NCBI RefSeq assembly: GCF_900107175.1
Contig: NZ_FNOZ01000003.1
Location: forward strand, 124,001 to 188,000
DNA length: 64,000 bases
Source of the DNA: Modestobacter sp. DSM 44400
Lineage (GTDB): Bacteria > Actinomycetota > Actinomycetes > Mycobacteriales > Geodermatophilaceae
Reading direction: 5' to 3'
Shown piece after piece: positions 58,552-64,000 of this stretch. The position numbers were made by a program, and so were the translations under genes. The notes below the pieces were generated by a model. It saw nothing but the letters and a program-made list of their open reading frames with translations, was not told where the DNA came from and made no database searches. Each line of letters opens with the position of its first letter. Position 1 is the first letter of the stretch.

Positions 58552-58908
58552 ATGAACACCCTGGACGCCCTCGACGCCGAGTCGCTGCGCGACGACATCC
58601 CCGAGTTCCGCCCCGGCGACACCGTGAAGGTGCACGTGCGGGTCATCGAGGGCAACCGCTCGCGCATCCAGGTCTTCCAGGGTGTCGTCATCCGCCGTCA
58701 GGGCGGTGGCATCCGGGAGACCTTCACCGCCCGCAAGGTCAGCTTCGGCGTCGGCGTGGAGCGCACTTTCCCGGTGCACACCCCCGTGGTGGAGAGGATC
58801 GAGGTCGTCACCCGTGGTGACGTCCGACGGGCGAAGCTCTACTACCTCCGTGAGCTGCGCGGCAAGGCCGCCAAGATCAAGGAGAAGCGCGAGACCGTCG
58901 CGCGCTGA
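58552..58908 (+). CDS. rplS: 50S ribosomal protein L19
   Basis: A 118-residue L19 of usual length: [34 protein letters not shown], and [28 protein letters not shown], continuing to [19 protein letters not shown]. It lies at the 30S-50S interface. ATG preceded by a GAGGA-like stretch; a strong terminator follows. Confidence 0.97.
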   Translation: MNTLDALDAESLRDDIPEFRPGDTVKVHVRVIEGNRSRIQVFQGVVIRRQGGGIRETFTARKVSFGVGVERTFPVHTPVVERIEVVTRGDVRRAKLYYLRELRGKAAKIKEKRETVAR

Positions 58909-58928
58909 CGCGACCCCTCGTACTCACC

Positions 58929-58965
58929 CGACCGGGCCGGCTGCTTCCTGCAGCCGGCCCGGTCG
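58929..58965 (+). terminator. strong hairpin after rplS
   Basis: 58929-58944 pairs perfectly with 58950-58965 (16 bp, GGGCCGGCTGC core) around a TTCCT loop, followed by CGTTTG. It lies 20 bp after the rplS stop and before the lepB -10 box. Confidence 0.82.
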
Positions 58966-58994
58966 CGTTTGCCGGCCTGTCCAGCCCCGGAACG

Positions 58995-59000
58995 TAAGCT
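58995..59000 (+). promoter_or_regulatory. putative leaderless -10 box for lepB
   Basis: TAAGCT ends 7 nt before the lepB ATG at 59008, directly downstream of the rplS terminator. Confidence 0.5.
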
Positions 59001-59007
59001 GTCCGCG

Positions 59008-60090
59008 ATGAGCACCGACCGGCCCGCGGGGCCTGCCGACGCCGCCGGGAGGCGGACCCGCGACGAGGCCCCGGCCGGTCCGGAACAGGACGGCGTGTCG
59101 GCGGCCGCGTCCTCCTCCGCCGAGGCTGCCCCTGCGGCGGCCCGCTCCTCCCGGTTCGGGCGCCGCCGGCCGGCCGAGGCCGAGAAGAAGGGCTCGCTGC
59201 TGCGCGAGCTGCCCGTGCTCCTGGTGATCGCCTTCGTGCTGGCCCTGCTGGTCAAGACGTTCCTGGTGCAGGCCTTCTTCATCCCGTCCGGGTCGATGGA
59301 GCAGACCCTGCACGGCTGCACCGGCTGCACGGGTGACCGCGTCCTGGTCAACAAGATCCCCTACTGGTTCGGTGAGCCCGAGCCCGGCGACATCGTGGTG
59401 TTCAAGGGCCCGGACACCTGGGACCCCGAGATCTCCGTGGCCGAGCCGAGCAATTGGTTCTCCGGCGCCCTGCTGGCCCTGGGCCGTGCCGTCGGCGTGG
59501 CTGCCCCCAGTGAGGATGACTACGTCAAGCGGGTCATCGCCACCGCCGGGCAGACCGTGCAGTGCTGCGACGCCGAGGGCCGGGTCACCGTCGACGGCCA
59601 GCCGCTCGACGAGCCGTACATCTTCGAGCCCACCCCGATCGAGAGCCGCGCATTCGGGCCGGTGATCGTGCCCAAGGGCCGGTTGTGGGTGATGGGCGAC
59701 CACCGTTCGATCTCCGGTGACTCGACCAAGCACATCACCGACAAGTACTCCGGCACCATCGCCGTGGACGACGTCATCGGCAAGGCCGCGCTCATCGTCT
59801 GGCCGCTGGACCGCATCACCGTGCTGGACAGTCCGGACATCCAGGGCCAGGACCAGGCCGCTGCCTCGGCCGAGGGTGCGCCCATGGCGCTGGGTACGGC
59901 TGCGGTGGCGGTTCCCTACGCCGTCGGGCTGGTGGGCGCTGTCCCGCTCACCGCCCGGCGGCGCCGGCGCCGCTCCGGAGGCGGTGCCACGCGGATGAGC
60001 GGGCCGTCCCGGCGGCCGCCGGGCACCGGTTGGCGGCGCATCCGGCCGGCGCCGCGTACCCGTCCGGGTCGGGAGCCGTCGGGCGACTGA
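59008..60090 (+). CDS. lepB: signal peptidase I
   Basis: A 360-residue type I leader peptidase. A long Ala/Glu-rich cytoplasmic head (1-63) precedes one membrane helix (about 66-90, LPVLLVIAFVLALLVKTFLV) and the extracytoplasmic catalytic domain. The catalytic Ser96 is in FIPSGSMEQTL, the Lys174 in DDYVKRVIATAG, and GDHRSISGDS is the family box. An unusual HGCTGCTGD follows the Ser motif, and VQCCDAEG carries two more Cys. The C-terminus has a second hydrophobic stretch and a very Arg-rich tail. Confidence 0.94.
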   Translation: MSTDRPAGPADAAGRRTRDEAPAGPEQDGVSAAASSSAEAAPAAARSSRFGRRRPAEAEKKGSLLRELPVLLVIAFVLALLVKTFLVQAFFIPSGSMEQTLHGCTGCTGDRVLVNKIPYWFGEPEPGDIVVFKGPDTWDPEISVAEPSNWFSGALLALGRAVGVAAPSEDDYVKRVIATAGQTVQCCDAEGRVTVDGQPLDEPYIFEPTPIESRAFGPVIVPKGRLWVMGDHRSISGDSTKHITDKYSGTIAVDDVIGKAALIVWPLDRITVLDSPDIQGQDQAAASAEGAPMALGTAAVAVPYAVGLVGAVPLTARRRRRRSGGGATRMSGPSRRPPGTGWRRIRPAPRTRPGREPSGD

Positions 60091-60292
60091 TCCGCTATTC
60101 CGGGAAGTGCGCGGCCCGCTGGACCGCGCCGTCAATGCCGATCGACGCCTATTCTCTCGAGTGGGAATGGGCTTCGCGCCAATCGTGTGGCGTGTTCGGC
60201 AAAGTAATTGTACGAGGTTGTTAAAGCACTCCGTTCACCCTTCCGATGGAGAAGTCAAGAGCCACCGGAAATCGAAACGGAGAGTCACAGTC

Positions 60293-60997
60293 ATGTCTGC
60301 CCCCCTGGCGAACACCCGCGGCGTCACCCGCGTTCTCATCCTCGCTGACGCCCCGGTCCTGCGCCGCGGGCTGCTCAGCATGGTCAACGAGACGGCCGGC
60401 ATGCAGGCCGTCGGGACGCCGGGCGAAGCCCGCCGTGCGCTCACCCTGGCCGAGTCCGCCCGCCCCGACGCCGTCGTGGTGGAGCTGGGCTCCGGCCGGG
60501 CCGAGACGCTCAACGCCTGCCGCGACATCCGCCGCCGCTTCCCCCAGGTGGCGATCGTCGCCCTGGCCACCTCCGAGGATGCGGCCGTGGTCAACGAGGC
60601 GCTCGCCGCCGGCGTCCGGGGCTACCTGCTGATGAACACCTCGCCGACGCTGCTGGGCTGGGCAATCCTGGCCGCCCGCGCCGGCCGCACCGTGGTCGAC
60701 CCGCAGATCCGCCGCACCGAGGGCGCCGAGGCGCCCGTGGCCAAGGAGCTCACCCCGGCCGTGCCGCTCACCCGGCGCGAGTCCGACGTCCTCGACGAAC
60801 TCATCCAGGGCCAGTCGAACCGCCAGATCGGCCGCAACCTGTTCATCAGCGAGGACACCGTGAAGTCCCACGTCAAGGCGATCCTGCGCAAGCTGGGCGC
60901 CCGCGACCGGGCGCACGCCGTCTCCCTGGTGCTCTCGGCCCGCAACCCGGGCTGTACGTGCCACTCGCACAACACGCTGACCCCCGCCGAGGCCTGA
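60293..60997 (+). CDS. LuxR-type regulator with a degenerate receiver domain
   Basis: A 234-residue NarL/FixJ-like protein. The N-terminal receiver fold (about 11-130) lacks the phosphorylation site. The position of the usual Asp is Glu64 (AVVVELGSG), the acidic pair is A18-D19, and the usual Lys is Met114 (YLLMNTSP). The C-terminal LuxR HTH (about 158-217) is intact: PLTRRESDVLDELIQGQSNRQIGRNLF, SEDTVKSHVKAILRKLG. A Cys/His pair (CTCHSH) lies near the C-terminus. No kinase gene is nearby, so phosphorylation-independent control is likely. The upstream 200 bp are richer in A/T than the surroundings. Confidence 0.85.
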   Translation: MSAPLANTRGVTRVLILADAPVLRRGLLSMVNETAGMQAVGTPGEARRALTLAESARPDAVVVELGSGRAETLNACRDIRRRFPQVAIVALATSEDAAVVNEALAAGVRGYLLMNTSPTLLGWAILAARAGRTVVDPQIRRTEGAEAPVAKELTPAVPLTRRESDVLDELIQGQSNRQIGRNLFISEDTVKSHVKAILRKLGARDRAHAVSLVLSARNPGCTCHSHNTLTPAEA

Positions 60998-61016
60998 GCC
61001 GCCGGCCGTTCCTCTC

Positions 61017-61171
61017 GTCGGGGCGGGTGCCCGCCTCCTCGGCACCCGACCCGACCGCGCGACCGGTTCGCCCACCTCGTGGTGGGCGGACCGGTGGCCG
61101 CGCCGGACCTCCCAACGGTCCGGCGCGGTCGTCCCGCGAGTCGGTCCCCGTTCCCCGGGGACCGGCTCGCG
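61017..61171 (+). other. array of four consecutive strong hairpins
   Basis: Four inverted repeats follow one another. 61017-61031 with 61041-61055 (14 of 15 paired); 61062-61076 with 61081-61095 (15 positions, one G-T); 61098-61109 with 61117-61128 (12 perfect); 61135-61150 with 61156-61171 (16 positions, one G-T). Stems differ in sequence, loops are 4-9 nt, and there is no T-tract. It fills most of the 295-bp gap between the LuxR-type gene and rnhB. A terminator cluster or a structured RNA are the options. Confidence 0.7.
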
Positions 61172-61277
61172 GTTCCATGTCCGGGCATCGTCGCCCCTGC
61201 GCTGCCCACTCGCGGGGAGGCCGGACGGTGCGTCCGCCCGCCGTCCGCCCCGCCTCCGCCGGCCCTCCACACCGACG

Positions 61278-61283
61278 TAGGGT
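61278..61283 (+). promoter_or_regulatory. putative -10 box for rnhB
   Basis: TAGGGT ends 9 nt before the ATG at 61293, downstream of the hairpin array. Confidence 0.4.
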
Positions 61284-61292
61284 CGGACGGCG

Positions 61293-62051
61293 ATGACCGT
61301 TCGTGCCGCTCCCGCTCCCGCCCCCGCGCCGGAGGACCTCTGGGCGATGGAGACCTCCGTGCGCCGACGCGGTTTCGCCACGATCGGTGGCGCGGACGAG
61401 GCCGGCCGGGGTGCCTGCGCCGGGCCGCTGGTGGCCGCCGCGTGCGTGCTCCCGGCCGGCCGCCGCGGCCGGGTGCCCGGCCTGGCCGACTCCAAGCTGC
61501 TCACCGCCGCCACGCGCGAGGAGGTCTACGCCGAGGTCGTCGACCGCGCCCTTGCCTGGTCGGTGGTCGCCATCCCGGTGGACGAACTGGACGCCCGGGG
61601 GATGCACGTGACCAACATCGAGGCGCTGCGGCGCGCGGTCTCGGTGCTCGACCCGGAGCCGGAGTACGTGCTCACCGACGGCTTCCCGGTCAGCGGCCTG
61701 GCCCAGCCCACCCTGGCGGTCTGGAAGGGTGACCGGGTCGCGGCCTGCGTCGCGGCCGCGTCCGTGCTCGCCAAGGTCACCCGCGACCGGATGATGCGCG
61801 AGTTGGACGCCCGCTTCCCGCAGTACGGCTTCGCCGAGCACAAGGGCTACATCACCGAGGCGCACAGCGAGGCTCTCGACCGCCACGGTCCGTGCACCGA
61901 GCACCGGATGCGCTTCGTGAACGTCGCCCGCGCGCGCGACGCACACGCCGCCCGGACACCGCCGCTGTCGGACCGGGCACCCATGCACGATGATGGGGGA
62001 GTGAGCACCCAGCCGACCGACTCTCCGGTGCTCGTGGAGCAGCGGCAATGA
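61293..62051 (+). CDS. rnhB: ribonuclease HII
   Basis: A 252-residue RNase HII that removes RNA from RNA-DNA hybrids and single ribonucleotides. Catalytic acids lie in GGADEAGRGACAGPL (Asp-Glu) and VLTDGFPV; AAASVLAKVTRDRMM and YGFAEHKGYITEAH are conserved. A C-terminal extension of about 35 residues is not typical. It overlaps the next gene by ATGA. Confidence 0.96.
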   Translation: MTVRAAPAPAPAPEDLWAMETSVRRRGFATIGGADEAGRGACAGPLVAAACVLPAGRRGRVPGLADSKLLTAATREEVYAEVVDRALAWSVVAIPVDELDARGMHVTNIEALRRAVSVLDPEPEYVLTDGFPVSGLAQPTLAVWKGDRVAACVAAASVLAKVTRDRMMRELDARFPQYGFAEHKGYITEAHSEALDRHGPCTEHRMRFVNVARARDAHAARTPPLSDRAPMHDDGGVSTQPTDSPVLVEQRQ

Positions 62052-62368
62052 GCACCGAGGATCTCGAGAAGTACGAGACCGAGATGGAGCTGCAGCTCTA
62101 TCGCGAGTACAAGGACATCGTCCGCCAGTTCTCCTACGTCGTGGAGACCGAGCGCCGGTTCTACCTGGCCAACTCCGTCGACCTGCAGGTCCGGGACGCC
62201 GGCGGCGAGGTGTTCTTCGAGCTCAGGCTCTCCGACGCCTGGGTCTGGGACATGTACCGGCCTGCCCGCTTCGTCAAGAACGTGCGGGTGGTGACGTTCA
62301 AGGACGTCAACGTCGAAGAGCTGGACAAACCCGACCTCGAGCTGCCGGACAACCCCCGCATCAGCTGA
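62048..62368 (+). CDS. DUF2469 family protein
   Basis: A 106-residue actinobacterial DUF2469 protein: SAEDLEKYE-type beginning (MSTEDLEKYETEMELQLYRE), VVETERRFYLANSVDL and VWDMYRPARFVKNVRVVTFKDVN. Function unknown. It always sits between rnhB and yraN in actinobacteria (Rv2901c position). Very acidic N-terminus. Confidence 0.93.
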   Translation: MSTEDLEKYETEMELQLYREYKDIVRQFSYVVETERRFYLANSVDLQVRDAGGEVFFELRLSDAWVWDMYRPARFVKNVRVVTFKDVNVEELDKPDLELPDNPRIS

Positions 62369-62483
62369 TCGCCCCGGGTACGTCGGCGCAGGCTGCCACC
62401 CGGCGGGCTGACCAGCCGGGCGTCGTCCACAGCGCGGGTCGTCGTCCACAGAACCGTCCTGGCGGTGGTCCGGCAGCTCCCCG

Positions 62484-62891
62484 GTGGCGCACGGTCGGTG
62501 CGTGCAGCCACCGACCCTCCCGATCCCGCAGCCCGTGCCGTTCCGCGCCGCCCTCGGCGCCTACGGCGAACGCGTCGCGGTCCGCCTCCTCACCGACGCC
62601 GGCCTCCAGGTGCTCGACCGCAACTGGCGCTGCCGGACCGGCGAGCTCGACATCGTCGCCCGCGACGGCTCGGCCCTGGTCTTCTGCGAGGTGAAGACCC
62701 GCACCGGCAGCGGGTTCGGTCACCCGGTCGAGGCGGTGACTGCGGTCAAGCGCAGGCGCCTGCGGTTGCTGGCCCGGGCGTGGCTCGACGCCCACGACCA
62801 CCACGCGCCCGACCTCCGCTTCGACGTCGTCGGCGTGCTCGTCCCCGCGGTCGGCCCCGCCAGGGTCACCCACCTGCAAAATGCGTTCTGA
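62484..62891 (+). CDS. YraN (UPF0102) family protein
   Basis: A 135-residue YraN protein with a restriction-endonuclease-like fold: [43 protein letters not shown] (the E-x-D...ExK motif of nucleases), FDVVGVLVP. Its biochemical role is not established. The start is uncertain: GTG at 62484 or GTG at 62502, neither with a clear RBS. It precedes comM. Confidence 0.88.
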   Translation: MAHGRCVQPPTLPIPQPVPFRAALGAYGERVAVRLLTDAGLQVLDRNWRCRTGELDIVARDGSALVFCEVKTRTGSGFGHPVEAVTAVKRRRLRLLARAWLDAHDHHAPDLRFDVVGVLVPAVGPARVTHLQNAF

Positions 62892-62919
62892 TGAGCCTCG
62901 TCGTCGTGGGCGCGGTCCG

Positions 62920-64000
62920 ATGAGCCTGGCCCGGACGTGGTCGGTGGGGCTGGCCGGTGTGCAGGGCGCGATGGTCGAGGTCGAGGTGGACCTGGCGTCG
63001 GGGGTGCCGACGGTGGTCCTGGTCGGGCTGCCCGACGCGGTCGTCCGGCAGTCGGTGGACCGGGTGCGCGCCGCGGTGGTCAACAGCGGCCACGAGTTCC
63101 CGTTGCGCCGGGTCACCATCGGGCTGTCACCGGCGGCGATGCCGAAGCAGGGGAGCGGCTTCGACCTGGCGCTGGCGGTTGCCGTGCTCGCCGGTGCAGG
63201 CGTCGTGCCGCGCGACGCGGTCACCGACCCCGTGCTGCTGGGCGAGCTTGGCCTCGACGGGTCGCTGCGCACGGTCCGCGGCGTGCTGCCCTCGGTGCTG
63301 GCCGCCGCGGCGGCGGGCCACCGGCAGGTGGTCGTCCCCGCCGACAACGCCGACGAGGCGGCCCTGGTAGCCGGCGTGGAGGTACTGGCGGCGCACAGCC
63401 TCAGCGAGGTCGTCGGCCACCTCGCCGGGCGCGCCCGGCTGAGGGGGCACGTCCGGCGACCCGGGCCTCCGGAGCGTCCGGGGCCTGACCTGGTCGACGT
63501 CGTGGGCCAGGCGGCCGGCCGGCGCGCGGTCGAGGTGGCCGCCGCGGGTGGCCACCATCTGTTCCTGACCGGCCCGCCGGGGGCCGGCAAGACGATGCTC
63601 GCTGAACGGCTGCCCGGGCTGCTGCCCCCGCTGGACGAGCGGGCCGCTCTGGAGGTCACCGCCATCGCCTCGGTGGCCGGTACTCTGCCGGCCGGTTCAC
63701 CGCTCGCGACCCGGCCGCCGTTCGAGGCGCCGCACCACTCGGCGACGACGGCCGCGCTGGTCGGCGGGGGCTCCGGCCACATCCGGCCCGGCGCGCTGTG
63801 CCGCGCCCACCGGGGCGTGTTGTTCCTCGACGAGGCGCCGGAGTTCCCGCGGGCGGTGCTGGACAGCCTCCGTCAGCCGCTGGAGCGGGGGCAGGTGACC
63901 ATCCACCGGGCCAACGGTTCGGCGACCTTCCCGTGCCGCACGCAGCTGGTGCTGGCCGCGAACCCCTGCCCGTGCGCGAGTGCGGCCGGCGACACGGCCT
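62920..64000 (+). CDS. comM: YifB/ComM family Mg-chelatase-like ATPase (5' part)
   Basis: The first 360 codons are in the window and the frame is open at the right edge. The N-terminal LonC-like domain ([27 protein letters not shown] at 62920) is followed by the AAA+ Mg-chelatase domain with Walker [16 protein letters not shown], Walker [18 protein letters not shown] and the sensor region [10 protein letters not shown]. ComM is a branch-migration helicase in natural transformation in Vibrio and Haemophilus; dprA usually follows in actinobacteria. Confidence 0.94.
   Translation, partial: MSLARTWSVGLAGVQGAMVEVEVDLASGVPTVVLVGLPDAVVRQSVDRVRAAVVNSGHEFPLRRVTIGLSPAAMPKQGSGFDLALAVAVLAGAGVVPRDAVTDPVLLGELGLDGSLRTVRGVLPSVLAAAAAGHRQVVVPADNADEAALVAGVEVLAAHSLSEVVGHLAGRARLRGHVRRPGPPERPGPDLVDVVGQAAGRRAVEVAAAGGHHLFLTGPPGAGKTMLAERLPGLLPPLDERAALEVTAIASVAGTLPAGSPLATRPPFEAPHHSATTAALVGGGSGHIRPGALCRAHRGVLFLDEAPEFPRAVLDSLRQPLERGQVTIHRANGSATFPCRTQLVLAANPCPCASAAGDTA

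Noticed and set aside
62891-62923. Ten-codon open frame overlapping the comM start
   Set aside because: Too short to support and without RBS. It may be chance or a minor leader peptide; no evidence decides.

Overview
The window is about 73% G+C, and its genes prefer G/C third positions, GTG starts and 4-bp ATGA/GTGA stop-start overlaps. It comes from a high-GC actinobacterium. Gene order from gltX/leuCD through ddl-thiL-recG-coaD, rnc-mutM-smc-ftsY-amt-glnB-glnD-ffh and rpsP-rimM-trmD-rplS-lepB-rnhB to comM follows the Mycobacterium tuberculosis Rv2993c-Rv2897c order as I remember it. Protein details suggest the Geodermatophilaceae (Blastococcus/Modestobacter/Geodermatophilus), but that family call is inference.

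Layout. 1-12 kb: branched-chain amino acid genes (cimA; leuCD with a divergent IclR-type regulator), gltX, a CPBP protease, tRNA-Gln and two identical tRNA-Glu genes, and an SSS transporter. 11.4-26 kb: mutT1-ppk1-fbiD on the minus strand; a serine hydrolase; plsC-gpsA; a trans-sulfuration enzyme; ddl; a decayed ABC transporter; DUF3515; a stand-alone Lrp-type domain; thiL; a GNAT/cytidylate-kinase-like pair. 26-35 kb: rpmB, a DAK2 (FakA-like) protein, the overlapping run recG-rsmD-coaD-sepIVA-like, then DUF177-rpmF-rnc-mutM-acyP. 35-51.8 kb: smc; an accessory island (broken MFS gene, GNAT/TetR pair, nuclease-fold and PhoD-like phosphatases); ftsY; amt-glnB-glnD (glnD frameshifted); ffh; an amidohydrolase. 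51.8-53.2 kb: a decayed P1-family peptidase and a VapBC-like pair. 53.3-64 kb: proS, the rpsP-khpA-rimM-trmD-nudix block, rplS, lepB, an orphan LuxR-type regulator, four consecutive hairpins, rnhB, DUF2469, YraN and the 5' part of comM.

How the genes work together. Most are housekeeping: translation and ribosome maturation (gltX, proS, rpmB, rpmF, rpsP, rplS, rimM, trmD, rsmD, DUF177, rnc), protein targeting (ffh, ftsY, lepB), chromosome maintenance (smc, recG, mutM, rnhB), cofactors (thiL, coaD, fbiD), envelope (ddl, plsC/gpsA) and nitrogen sensing (amt-glnB-glnD).

I did not find a clear new multi-gene system. The most unusual signals are non-coding: a 57-nt inverted-repeat element present three times with compensatory stem changes, and a run of four strong hairpins between the LuxR-type gene and rnhB. 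Gene decay is also evident: an ABC transporter remnant, an MFS remnant, a P1-peptidase remnant and a one-base glnD frameshift.
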